Position numbers and translations under genes: made by a program. The notes under the pieces were generated by a model that had not been told where the DNA came from, made no database searches, and saw only the letters and a list, made by a program, of their open reading frames with translations. 27,514 bases of DNA from VMFP01 sp964630025 (GTDB lineage: Bacteria; Patescibacteriota; Andersenbacteria; UBA10190; CAIZMI01), in assembly GCA_964630025.1 (NCBI GenBank), contig CAZVRG010000013.1:1-27514 (forward strand), given 5' to 3'. This document shows positions 14,606 through 21,829 of this stretch, piece by piece (position 1 is the first letter of the stretch; each line of letters begins with the position of its first letter).

Positions 14606-16360
14606 ATGCGAAAACGAACACCCGACACGGGGTCGGAAGATTCAACAACCCGCGTTGCGGAGCCGACGCAACACCTGCACCAGCTTTCTTCCCGCTACGC
14701 GTGGCGCGTGCGAAGCGCGCGTACGCCGAATAACACGGACGAACTTGTCGCGTTACTTCTTGAGCATCGAGGAGTCACGTCAGCGTCTTCCGTCAGTTTT
14801 TTGAATCCTTCCTACGAGCAATTTCTTGCTGAAGGAGCGGTGCTCCCGCAGTGCGGGCCGGCCGTTGCGCGACTGCAGCGGGCACTACGCAATAAAGAAC
14901 CTATCGCAATTTTCGGCGACTATGATGTTGACGGTGTCACCGGTTCCGCACTGATTGCTGACGTGCTCACGAGTCTCGGTGCAGTTGTGCGTGTTGAACT
15001 TCCGCACCGAGAAGACGGGTATGGTCTTTCGGTTGCTGCCGTACAGCGATTGATTCCGCCCGCAACCCTTCTCGTGACGGTCGATAACGGAACGAGTGCC
15101 ACCGCCGCCGTCGCGGAAGCGATTGGACGTGGTGCAGACGTTATCATTCTTGATCATCACGCGGTTACCAGAAGTCTTCCCCCCGGCGCACTCGTGGTGA
15201 ATCCCGCACTCCCGTCTGCGCACTATCCGGAGCCGTTTCCCGCTGCGGTGGGCGTTGCGTGGAAAGTCGCCACTGCACTGCTTGCCGCCGAAGGGCGAAG
15301 CGGGGAAGAACGCTTTCTCCTCGATCTCGTCGCGCTTGGTACGCTGGCGGACAGTATGAAACTGACAGGAGAAAATCGCACGCTCGTGCGTTGGGGACTG
15401 GAAGTACTCCGTCGCAGTCGGCGCCCCGGACTGCACGCGCTTGCGGATCGTATTGGCATGTCACTGCGCGATGTGGATGGAGAAATGATTACGTTCCGCA
15501 TTGTCCCGCGGCTCAACGCCGCCGGGCGGCTGCGCCATGCGAATCTCGCACTCGAGCTTCTTCGCACAGCAGACAGCAGCACCGCACAGCGTCTTGCATC
15601 GGAGCTGGACGCCGTGAATGAAGAGCGTCGCCTTCTGACAGAGGATGTTCTTGCGGACGTCCGCGGGCGCCTTCGAGAGCCGTTGCCGATCTCCATTGTC
15701 GCGGCAGGTCCGTGGCCGGTCGGGTTGCTCGGGGTGATTGCTGGACGGCTTGCGGAGGAATATCATCGCCCCGCGGTTGCCATCGCCGTCCGCGATGATG
15801 AATGTGTCGCGTCCATGCGCGGTCCGCGCGGTGGTCCGGATGGAAATGGCATGAACATGGTAGAGCTTGTCGGAGAAATTGAAGAACTCCTCACACGGTT
15901 CGGCGGACACGCGGGTGCGGCGGGATTTTCCTTCTCGCGCCAGCAGCTCGCAGCCGTGACGGACTATTTTCATCATCATGCGCCGGTTGTTGCTGCGACA
16001 GCGCAACCAGAGCTTCATGTGGATTGTGCGCTTCCATTGTCACTCGTGACACTAGACCTTCCGCGCGCATTGAGTGCGTTAGAGCCGTTTGGCAATGGCA
16101 ATGAACGTCCGGTATTTCTCTTTCACGGGTTGTCCGTTGCGGAGAGCCGTTCCATCGGATCGAATGGCGATCACCTTCGACTGGTGTTTCGTCATCCGGC
16201 ACAGGCCACACCGGGATCCGGCGTTGCCTTCCGCTGGGGAAATCGTCCTCGGCCATCGCTCGGCTCCACCGTAGATGTCGCAGCGGAAGTACAGACGAAT
16301 CGATTCCGCGGTGTGTCACGAGTCGATCTGCATGTACAGGACTTGCGGAGTGCTGTATGA
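14606..16360 (+). CDS. recJ: Single-stranded-DNA-specific exonuclease RecJ
   Basis: 5'-3' exonuclease on single-stranded DNA, used in recombination and mismatch or base-excision repair. The protein has 584 residues, normal length. The DHH phosphoesterase core shows GDYDVDGVTG (Asp105, Asp107, Asp109), LVTVDNG, LDHH (Asp183, His184, His185) and LGTLADSM. RIVPRLNAAGRL follows. The DHHA1 domain ends with RFGGHAGAAGFSF, and an OB-like C-terminal domain completes the protein. The first 30 residues are polar and not conserved; ATG 14606 is the first in-frame Met and sits behind a -10 element. The last bases overlap the start of the RNase HI gene (ATGA), so the two are co-translated. Confidence 0.96.
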   Translation: MRKRTPDTGSEDSTTRVAEPTQHLHQLSSRYAWRVRSARTPNNTDELVALLLEHRGVTSASSVSFLNPSYEQFLAEGAVLPQCGPAVARLQRALRNKEPIAIFGDYDVDGVTGSALIADVLTSLGAVVRVELPHREDGYGLSVAAVQRLIPPATLLVTVDNGTSATAAVAEAIGRGADVIILDHHAVTRSLPPGALVVNPALPSAHYPEPFPAAVGVAWKVATALLAAEGRSGEERFLLDLVALGTLADSMKLTGENRTLVRWGLEVLRRSRRPGLHALADRIGMSLRDVDGEMITFRIVPRLNAAGRLRHANLALELLRTADSSTAQRLASELDAVNEERRLLTEDVLADVRGRLREPLPISIVAAGPWPVGLLGVIAGRLAEEYHRPAVAIAVRDDECVASMRGPRGGPDGNGMNMVELVGEIEELLTRFGGHAGAAGFSFSRQQLAAVTDYFHHHAPVVAATAQPELHVDCALPLSLVTLDLPRALSALEPFGNGNERPVFLFHGLSVAESRSIGSNGDHLRLVFRHPAQATPGSGVAFRWGNRPRPSLGSTVDVAAEVQTNRFRGVSRVDLHVQDLRSAV

Positions 16361-16779
16361 AAGCGACACTCCATACAGACGGAGGAGCGCGGGGGAATCC
16401 CGGGCCTGCAGCAATCGGTGTTGTTCTGGAGATTGAAGAAAAAGATCCTGCGCATGTTGGCGAAGCCATCGGCGAAGCAACGAATAATGTTGCAGAATAT
16501 CGTGCACTCATTCGCGGTCTTGAAGAGGCGAAAAAGGCAGGCGTCACTGAATTGGAATGCCGGTTGGATAGCGAGTTGCTTGTCAAACAATTAAATCGCG
16601 AATATAAGGTGCGCGACGCTAATCTCGCTTCGCTCTTCGTGCGTGCGTGGAATCTTGCACAAGGATTTCGCTCGATCCGGTTTATCGCGATCCCGCGGAA
16701 GGAAAATCAACAGGCCGATACGTTGGTGAATCAGGCATTGGACGCAGCGAATCGCCCTCGGCATCCTTCAACACCATAA
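16357..16779 (+). CDS. rnhA: Ribonuclease HI family protein
   Basis: Predicted to cut RNA in RNA-DNA hybrids. The protein has 140 residues. The RNase H fold is recognisable from HTDGGARGNPG with catalytic Asp8, NNVAEYRAL with Glu47, CRLDSELLV with Asp71 and QQADTLVN with Asp121. The acidic residues that bind two metals are all present. The sequence is closer to the short archaeal/Bacillus YpdQ-like RNase HI group than to E. coli RnhA, because the basic protrusion is missing. It starts inside the recJ stop codon (ATGA). A long perfect hairpin follows, separating it from the convergent leftward gene. The gene symbol is by family, not by strict orthology. Confidence 0.92.
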   Translation: MKATLHTDGGARGNPGPAAIGVVLEIEEKDPAHVGEAIGEATNNVAEYRALIRGLEEAKKAGVTELECRLDSELLVKQLNREYKVRDANLASLFVRAWNLAQGFRSIRFIAIPRKENQQADTLVNQALDAANRPRHPSTP

Positions 16780-16782
16780 GAA

Positions 16783-16817
16783 AACCCCTTGGGTATTCAG
16801 TGAATACCCAAGGGGTT
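16783..16817. terminator. Bidirectional terminator between convergent genes
   Basis: AACCCCTTGGGTATTCA pairs perfectly with its complement at 16801-16817 across one base (a stem of 16 bp with a three-base loop in practice). Read leftward it is followed by TTTTCTTAT, a better T tract than the TTGTTT on the + strand. It therefore mainly ends the Tyr-rich protein gene but can serve both. Confidence 0.85.
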
Positions 16818-16819
16818 GT

Positions 16820-17209
16820 TTAGCGGTAGCACCACCACGGATCGTACCAGGGGCTGCCGTAGTACGGGGTCGTATACGAGGGATACGGACGGTACGCGGG
16901 ATACGACATGGCCGGATACGAGTACGAACGGTAGGGGTACGACGGAGAATAGGAGCCGTAGGTGCCCGTTGCGAACGTCAGCAGAGAGTACCCGGCTGGC
17001 GGACGGTACGCGTACTGCGGGTAGGATGACCGATAGGGCATCCCGTACATGCCGTGCCAGCCGTACGACGGCTGATACCCGTAATAACCACCGTAGCCGC
17101 CGGTATACGGACGGGACGCGTATCCCCACCCCGGTGGATGAGCGCGCACAGTGTCTTTCGTCCAGAGCAGCGTGACCACGGCACACAATGCAAACAACGT
17201 AGTGCGCAT
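16820..17209 (-). CDS. Tyr/Pro/Gly-rich exported protein of unknown function
   Basis: 129 residues. A clear signal peptide at 1-23 (MRTTLFALCAVVTLLW, then a probable cleavage after VRA) is followed by a low-complexity region of about 105 residues, rich in Tyr, Pro, Gly and Ser. Short repeats include YGGYYGY, YGWHGMYGMPY, SYPYRSY and YPAYRPYPSY. There is no Lys in the mature part and few acidic residues. I recognise no family; the composition resembles secreted structural or adhesive proteins. GGAG at 17216-17219 is a good Shine-Dalgarno sequence and a near-consensus promoter lies further upstream, so it is probably well expressed. It runs back-to-back with rnpB. Confidence 0.8.
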   Translation of the reverse strand: MRTTLFALCAVVTLLWTKDTVRAHPPGWGYASRPYTGGYGGYYGYQPSYGWHGMYGMPYRSSYPQYAYRPPAGYSLLTFATGTYGSYSPSYPYRSYSYPAMSYPAYRPYPSYTTPYYGSPWYDPWWCYR

Positions 17210-17254
17210 AACGCACTCCTTCGTAGAAAGAACCTCGGATGCACCAGCGCCAGA

Positions 17255-17283
17255 AATATAGAATGGAATTCTCGAATTGTCAA
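17255..17283 (-). promoter_or_regulatory. Sigma-70-type promoter of the Tyr-rich protein gene
   Basis: Read leftward: TTGACA (17283-17278), 17-base spacer, TATATT (17260-17255). Consensus -35 and near-consensus -10. The leader to the ATG at 17209 is about 40 bases and contains GGAG. Confidence 0.8.
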
Positions 17284-17294
17284 CTGTGGTATTC

Positions 17295-17323
17295 TTGACA
17301 GTATAGATGTAATGCGGTACCGT
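17295..17323 (+). promoter_or_regulatory. Promoter of rnpB
   Basis: TTGACA (17295-17300), 17-base spacer, TACCGT (17318-17323). The -10 is weak, but the predicted transcription start at about 17330-17331 falls exactly on the first base of helix P1 of the RNase P RNA, which supports it. The -35 boxes of the two divergent promoters are 11 bp apart. Confidence 0.65.
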
Positions 17324-17358
17324 TTTGCACGCAGGGGTGAGCGGATGATCGCAATTCG

Positions 17359-17443
17359 GATGCCGGACTGCGGATGCCAGACGTCAGAACAGCGCACGCG
17401 GAGACGCGTTTCTGAAGTCTGGTCTCTGGAATCCGACATCTGG
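17359..17443 (+). repeat. Hairpin repeat family D, copy 1 (P3 position of rnpB)
   Basis: An 85-base imperfect inverted repeat. CGGA pairs with TCCG, CCAGAC with GTCTGG, TCAGAA with TTCTGA and ACGCG with CGCGT around a GAGA tetraloop. It is identical, base for base, to the two halves of copy 2. Confidence 0.85.
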
Positions 17444-17594
17444 GTTGAGGAACGTCCGGGCAGCATTCCGGTGGCCTGACGCGAGAAAGTCCGTTAGAGC
17501 GACCAGTTCTTTCTTCACTGAAAGCGTCAGTCTGCATCTATGATCAGACAGAACGCCCCGGAGTATGGGTGGCAGGTAACGCCTGCCCGCCGAA

Positions 17595-17639
17595 CCCCTC
17601 GATAAACTCAGGGTCGCCCTGAGCAGTGTCGAACGGGCG
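17595..17639 (+). repeat. CTCAGGG-type palindrome inside rnpB
   Basis: CTCAGGG (17607-17613) pairs with CCCTGAG (17617-17623) across a TCG loop, with outer TCGA...TCGA blocks. It resembles the dispersed TCGA-CTCAGGG palindromes seen between genes in many bacterial genomes. Here it lies between the P8 segment and the AGTGCAACAGAAA region of rnpB. Confidence 0.6.
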
Positions 17640-18034
17640 AAGGCGAGGGAGTGGGAAAACGTTTGGGACCGAACAGACGACACGTGGAGTCTGTTCGCCG
17701 AAACTATGCCCACGGAAGAGTGCAACAGAAATGATACTGCTTATAGCCATCGGGTTTTTACGGTGACTATGAGCGATGGTGAAATCGTGTGTGAGGTGTA
17801 CGAACCCAAGTGCACCTCGCCCCGCACCGGAGCGGCAACGCCGCGACTGGTGCGGGGGTAAGAGCGCACGCAGCGCCGCAGTAATGCGGAACTGAGGTAA
17901 ACCCCACCCGCTGCAATCCCAAGATAAGGTAGGGAGCTACTGGGTATCCCCGTATACGAGTTCGCTGTAGCGAATCTCAAGGGACCCGCGAGATGTTTGG
18001 TGACAAGCATCCTAGAGAGATGATCGTCAGGCCA

Positions 18035-18219
18035 GATGCCGGACTGCGGATGCCAGACGTCAGAACAGCGCACGCGGAGACGCGTTTCTNNNNNNNNNNN
18101 NNNNNNNNNNNNNNNNNNNNNNNNNNNNNNNNNNNNNNNNNNNNNNNNNNNNNNNNNNNNNNNNNNNNNNNNNNNNNNNNNNNNNNNNNGAAGTCTGGTC
18201 TCTGGAATCCGACATCTGG
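18035..18219 (+). repeat. Hairpin repeat family D, copy 2, split by the N gap
   Basis: The left 55 bases (18035-18089) and right 30 bases (18190-18219) together equal the whole 85-base copy 1 with nothing missing. The flanks differ from those of copy 1, so it is a separate locus. It lies between the 3' strands of P2 and P4. Confidence 0.75.
18090..18189. other. Assembly gap (100 N) inside rnpB
   Basis: Exactly 100 N, a common placeholder for a gap of unknown size. It sits in the loop-side half of a repeated hairpin, where short-read assemblers typically break. The true missing length may be zero. Confidence 0.95.
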
Positions 18220-18262
18220 CGTCACAGAACCCGGCGTATAGCTTGCCCCTGCATTGGAAACC

Positions 18263-18292
18263 CCCACACGATGCGTGTGGGAGTTTCTTTTT
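18263..18292 (+). terminator. Intrinsic terminator of rnpB
   Basis: CCCACACG (18263-18270), ATG loop, CGTGTGGG (18274-18281), then TTTCTTTTT (18284-18292). It begins ten bases after the end of helix P1. Confidence 0.9.
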
Positions 18293-18298
18293 GCCCGC

Positions 18299-18327
18299 TT
18301 GTCAAGATGCGAGAAGAGCGCTATAGT
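18299..18327 (+). promoter_or_regulatory. Promoter of the sugar transferase gene
   Basis: TTGTCA (18299-18304), 17-base spacer, TATAGT (18322-18327). The expected start is about 18334, five bases before ATG 18339, so the mRNA has almost no leader and no Shine-Dalgarno sequence. Confidence 0.8.
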
Positions 18328-18338
18328 GCCTTCCGCTC

Positions 18339-19724
18339 ATGAAACGTTCCGAGCTTTTCTTTGACGCTATTCGTCTTCCTGTAGATTTCCTCGCCTGCTG
18401 CACAGCAGGCGTTCTGGCATATGTGATTCGTGTGAGTCCGCTCGTGCAGCAGATTCGACCCGTGCTCTTTGAAGTTGATCTTCCGATCCGCGAGTATCTC
18501 GGTCTTGTTGTGACGGTCTCTCTTGTGACGATCGTGGTCTTTGCGACGTTGGGGCTGTACACCATGAAGGCGACGCTGCGCATGGTAGAGGAACTTTCTC
18601 GGATTATTGCAGGAATTTCACTGGCACTGTTCGGTGTCATCTTTTTGATGTTCATTCGCGCGGAATTGTTTCACTCGCGCTTCATTCTTGTCGCCGCGTG
18701 GATCCTTGCCATTCTTCTGGTGACTGCGGGCCGCCTATTCATCCGGCGTTTCCAGTTTCGTCTCCTGCGCCAGGGAAGGGGAGTGCACAAAGTTGTTCTT
18801 GTCGGGCTTTCTTCCGTGACAGACGGATTGGCAGACATGTTCGCGCGTCGTCCCGAACTTGGGTATCGCGTGATTGCGAAACTGGATGGCGTACGGCGCA
18901 GTACGTTGGAGGAATGTGAAAAGACGATCGGGATTGACGGGGTCATTCGCTGCGTCTCCGACCTGACGCCGGAAGAAAATTGGGCACTCCTTGATTTTTG
19001 CGAAGACCACAAAATTGATTTTCTCTATGTGCCGGATATGTATGAAACGCGCGTGAGCAACGTTGTTGTGCGAACGCTCGGCGGCTATCCGGTTGTAGAA
19101 TTGCACCGAACGCCGCTCGACGGATGGGGAAGAATCTGGAAGCGCGGACTCGATCTTTTTGGCGCAATTGCCGGACTGATTGTGCTTTCTCCGGTCTTTT
19201 TGCTGATTGCCATTGCGATCACGGCGGGCTCTTCCGGGCCGGTGTTCTTCCGGCAAACACGCATCGGCAAACATCGTAAACCGTTTCGTATCGTGAAATT
19301 CCGTACGATGGTGCAAAACGCCGAGCAATTGAAGTCACAGCTCCTGCATTTTAACGAGCGTTCCGGCCCATTGTTTAAAATGCGCAACGATCCCCGCGTC
19401 ACGCCGGTTGGGCGTTTCCTGCGCACGACACGTCTCGACGAATTTCCGCAGCTATTCAATGTGCTTCTGGGGGAGATGAGCCTTATTGGGCCGCGACCGC
19501 ATCTTCCCGCAGAGATCGAGCGGTATGACAGACGGGATCAGAAACTGTTTACGATCAAGCCGGGCATGAGCGGTCTTGCGCAGGTATCCGGCAGCTCATC
19601 ACTGCCCTTTGAGAAGGAGGCAGCACTCGATACCCACTACATAGAAAACTGGTCCCCCAAACTCGATTTCATTATCCTCTTTCGGACACTCCGTCGACTC
19701 TTAGGAGATCGAAGCGCCGTATAA
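18339..19724 (+). CDS. Polyprenyl-phosphate sugar-1-phosphate transferase (WcaJ/WbaP-like)
   Basis: Starts a surface polysaccharide repeat unit by moving a sugar-1-phosphate from a UDP-sugar to undecaprenyl phosphate. The protein has 461 residues. Four hydrophobic segments lie in the N-terminal 130 residues (about 12-30, 52-74, 88-107, 113-130). A Rossmann-like cytoplasmic domain follows (VHKVVLVGLSS). The catalytic domain begins at KRGLDLFGAIAGLIVLSPVF (re-entrant helix) and contains RQTRIGKHRKPFRIVKFRTM, DEFPQLFNVLLGEMSLIGPRPHLP and KPGMSGLAQVSG. All signatures of the large PHPT family are present. It is the first gene of a polysaccharide segment that continues with a GT4 gene. The sugar specificity cannot be read. 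Confidence 0.95.
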   Translation: MKRSELFFDAIRLPVDFLACCTAGVLAYVIRVSPLVQQIRPVLFEVDLPIREYLGLVVTVSLVTIVVFATLGLYTMKATLRMVEELSRIIAGISLALFGVIFLMFIRAELFHSRFILVAAWILAILLVTAGRLFIRRFQFRLLRQGRGVHKVVLVGLSSVTDGLADMFARRPELGYRVIAKLDGVRRSTLEECEKTIGIDGVIRCVSDLTPEENWALLDFCEDHKIDFLYVPDMYETRVSNVVVRTLGGYPVVELHRTPLDGWGRIWKRGLDLFGAIAGLIVLSPVFLLIAIAITAGSSGPVFFRQTRIGKHRKPFRIVKFRTMVQNAEQLKSQLLHFNERSGPLFKMRNDPRVTPVGRFLRTTRLDEFPQLFNVLLGEMSLIGPRPHLPAEIERYDRRDQKLFTIKPGMSGLAQVSGSSSLPFEKEAALDTHYIENWSPKLDFIILFRTLRRLLGDRSAV

Positions 19725-19900
19725 AAACCGCAAAAACACGCGAGCTGTATCCACATCAAACCTGCCGGCGAAGCCGGCATTTTGATGCGTATACCCTTCG
19801 GGCTCGGGTTTCACTCCGCTCCTCGCTCACCGTATGTCACATACGGCTCGCTCGGTGCTCGCTCCAACCCTTCGCATCTCATCGCGTTTTTGCGGTTTTT
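19723..19900 (+). repeat. Structured repeat family A, copy 2 (three hairpins)
   Basis: Begins in the stop codon of the sugar transferase. The outer stem pairs AAAAACCGCAAAAA with TTTTTGCGGTTTTT. H1 (19754-19787): CATCAAA with TTTGATG, and TGCCGGC with GCCGGCA around GAA. H2 (19800-19821): GGGC with GCTC and GGGT with ACTC around TTC, using two G-T pairs. H3 (19830-19846): CCGTATGT with ACATACGG around one base. The linking blocks match copy 1. A -10 box and a leaderless gene follow, as after copy 1. Confidence 0.8.
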
Positions 19901-19936
19901 CGCTATAGACGTTTCCCCTTTTTCCTATGCTCAGAC

Positions 19937-19945
19937 TGGTACACT
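19937..19945 (+). promoter_or_regulatory. Extended -10 promoter of GT4 gene (leaderless)
   Basis: TGGTACACT (TG, one base, TACACT); the hexamer ends 6 nt before ATG 19952. Confidence 0.6.
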
Positions 19946-19951
19946 ACGCCT

Positions 19952-21175
19952 ATGCGCGTTGCGATCATTCATGACTATCTCACGCAGTTCGGAGGGGCGG
20001 AGCGCGTCTTGAAGATCCTTATGGAGCTCTTTCCGGCTGCGCCCGTCTACACCCTCGTGCACGATCCGCGCGTCACAGAAGGCGTTCTGGATGCGCGGCG
20101 CATTCGCACGTCATTTCTGCAGCGTGTGCCGCTTGCCCGTTCCCGACATCGTCTGTTTCCGCTGTTCATGCCGCTTGCCGTCGAGCAATTCGATCTCTCG
20201 GCATATGATCTCGTGCTTTCCGCTTCACATTCATTTGGCAAGGGTGTCATTACGAAACCGGAGACACTCCATGTGAGCTATTGCTTCACCCCGCTTCGCT
20301 ATGCCTGGGACGATTCGCACCGCTATGTGCGCGAATTCGGTGTTCCTGCGGTTCTGCGCGCGCTCGTTCCCGCAGCGCTCACCTACGTGCGTGTGTGGGA
20401 TGTCCACGCCGCGGATCGCGTGGACCAGTTCCTTGCCATTTCAGAGTTTGTGGCGCAGCGCATTGCGAAGTATTACGGGCGCACCAGCACGGTGATTCCG
20501 CCGCCAGTGGATACCACGCGATTTCTTCCTGGCGGGCCAGTGAGTGATCGCTTTCTTGTGGTGAGTCGCCTTCTTCCGTATAAGCGGATCGATCTTGCCA
20601 TTGAGGCGTGCAATCGCCTACGACTCCCACTCGACATTGTGGGCACCGGTCCGGAAGAAGAACGACTGCGTGCGCTCGCTGGCCCCACGATTCGTTTCCA
20701 TGGATTTCTTCCGGACGCCGTCGTTGCGCGCATGTATGCATCCTGTCGCGCGTTTCTTTTCCCCCAGGAGGAAGATTTTGGCATTACCGTTCTCGAAGCT
20801 GCCGCTGCCGGCCGTCCGGTGGTTGCCTTTCGCGGCGGTGGGGCATTGGAGACGGTTGTAGAAAACGTGTCGGGCGTGTTTGTTGATGCTCAAACCGGAG
20901 AGAGTCTTGCCGCAGGTATCGAAACGATGCTACGGCAACCGTGGGATCCTGCCGCGATTCGTCGTCACGCGTTGCGTTTTGATGTGTCGGAGTTTCGCCG
21001 CCAATTTATCAGCACGGTGCGCTCGCTCTGGCGTGCCTTTCCGCGGAAACGGGCGGGCGTTGTTGACCATTTGCAGTGGCTTGCGGACGTTCCGGACACA
21101 CGACGGGAACGCCCGTCCGCAGTTTCTCACCCCCTTGCCGAACGGGCCGTCGCAGAGCACAGTGTTCTGTCATGA
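19952..21175 (+). CDS. Family 4 glycosyltransferase
   Basis: GT-B fold glycosyltransferase, predicted to add a mannose-like sugar to a lipid-linked glycan at the cytoplasmic face of the membrane. The protein has 407 residues. The N-terminal domain starts VAIIHDYLTQFGGAERVL, with the Gly-Gly donor loop. YCFTPLRYAWD in the middle is characteristic of the WbaZ-like subgroup. The C-terminal nucleotide-binding domain has VVSRLLPYKRIDLAIEA, IVGTGPEEERLR, FLFPQEEDFGITVLEAAAAGRPVVAF (the EDFGI...E catalytic pattern) and GGALETV. The last 40 residues are polar and poorly conserved. The stop overlaps the next start (ATGA), indicating an operon with the Wzz-like gene. Confidence 0.93.
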   Translation: MRVAIIHDYLTQFGGAERVLKILMELFPAAPVYTLVHDPRVTEGVLDARRIRTSFLQRVPLARSRHRLFPLFMPLAVEQFDLSAYDLVLSASHSFGKGVITKPETLHVSYCFTPLRYAWDDSHRYVREFGVPAVLRALVPAALTYVRVWDVHAADRVDQFLAISEFVAQRIAKYYGRTSTVIPPPVDTTRFLPGGPVSDRFLVVSRLLPYKRIDLAIEACNRLRLPLDIVGTGPEEERLRALAGPTIRFHGFLPDAVVARMYASCRAFLFPQEEDFGITVLEAAAAGRPVVAFRGGGALETVVENVSGVFVDAQTGESLAAGIETMLRQPWDPAAIRRHALRFDVSEFRRQFISTVRSLWRAFPRKRAGVVDHLQWLADVPDTRRERPSAVSHPLAERAVAEHSVLS

Positions 21176-21810
21176 CGCCGGCACATATCCTGCTGCGAAG
21201 AACGTTAGGGCCGCTTCTCGTGCTTGCTGCTCTCGCAGGTGTTATTACGGCGATTGTCTCTGCGCGTACGAATCCGGGCGTGGATGTTGCACTCACGCTC
21301 ACCGTGCCTTCGCCCACGCGGCCTGCTGCCGGGCGTGATGTGTCCGGAGATGCGAAAGAAACCACATTTGAAGCGCTGCAATCTGCGGAATTGTTCGCAT
21401 ACACACTCTCGGGGTGGATGACGAGTCCGGAGTTCACTGCGGCAGTGTATCGGCGGGCGGAGATTACATTTCCCAAGACGACCGTTCGTCGCCTCAGTCG
21501 AGCATTCGCCGCGGTGAAACGCGGCGGTCCAGTGGTTGATGTCAGTTTTCGCGCACAATCAGACGCGGATGGACACGCGCTGGCACGTGCCCTCATTGCC
21601 GAAATGCAGGCGCGCACCGCGGCATTCACCGCGGCAACGGGAGACTCGCGATTCGTCGTGAACGCGAGCGATCCGCTCGTGCTTGATGTGCGTGTCTCTC
21701 CGTTCTTGCGTGGGCTTGTTGCCGCACTTGTTGTCGGCGTGTTGGGTGTCAATCTTGTCTTACTGAAAGACGTTCTTCGTTCACCGGAACGCTTGCCAAC
21801 CGCGTCGTGA
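21172..21810 (+). CDS. Two-helix membrane protein resembling a polysaccharide chain-length regulator
   Basis: 212 residues. One hydrophobic helix near the N-terminus (about 11-29, GPLLVLAALAGVITAIVSA) and one near the C-terminus (about 180-200, GLVAALVVGVLGVNLVLL) enclose a soluble domain of about 150 residues. That domain contains a QSAELFAYTLSGWMTSPEF segment and a VVDVSFRAQSDADGHALAR segment. This topology and the PEF...A pattern resemble Wzz/polysaccharide co-polymerase proteins, although the family proline-rich motif before the second helix is not clear. The neighbours (GT4 gene overlapping by four bases, sugar transferase upstream) fit a role in glycan length or export. The function is inferred from context and topology. 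Confidence 0.65.
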   Translation: MTPAHILLRRTLGPLLVLAALAGVITAIVSARTNPGVDVALTLTVPSPTRPAAGRDVSGDAKETTFEALQSAELFAYTLSGWMTSPEFTAAVYRRAEITFPKTTVRRLSRAFAAVKRGGPVVDVSFRAQSDADGHALARALIAEMQARTAAFTAATGDSRFVVNASDPLVLDVRVSPFLRGLVAALVVGVLGVNLVLLKDVLRSPERLPTAS

Positions 21811-21829
21811 TGTGTAACAGTCGTATCAC

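Larger units (their letters stand above)
17331..18252 (+). ncRNA. rnpB: RNase P RNA, type A-like, enlarged by repeat insertions
   Basis: The catalytic RNA that removes 5' leaders from pre-tRNAs. Conserved regions occur in order: GAGGAACGTCCGGGC at 17447-17461 (P4 5' strand; one change from the usual GGAAAGTCC), GGCAGGTAACGCCTGCC in the P8 region, AGTGCAACAGAAA near 17720, GGTGAAA near 17778, GGTAAGAGCGCAC at 17857, GAGGTAAACCCCACCCG at 17894, CCTAGAGAGATGA near 18011 and ACAGAACCCGGC at 18224. P1 pairs GCAGGGGTGAGC (17331-17342) with GCTTGCCCCTGC (18241-18252) over 12 positions. P2 pairs GATGATCG (17344-17351) with TGATCGTC (18021-18028). About 822 known bases plus 100 N, against 350-450 normally. 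The extra length includes an 85-nt hairpin in the P3 position, the same hairpin between P2 and P4 on the 3' side, and a CTCAGGG palindrome after P8. Confidence 0.93.

Noticed and set aside
17331..18252. Short ORFs through the rnpB region, including ones running across the N gap
   Set aside because: They overlap all conserved RNase P RNA regions and have no protein-like features.
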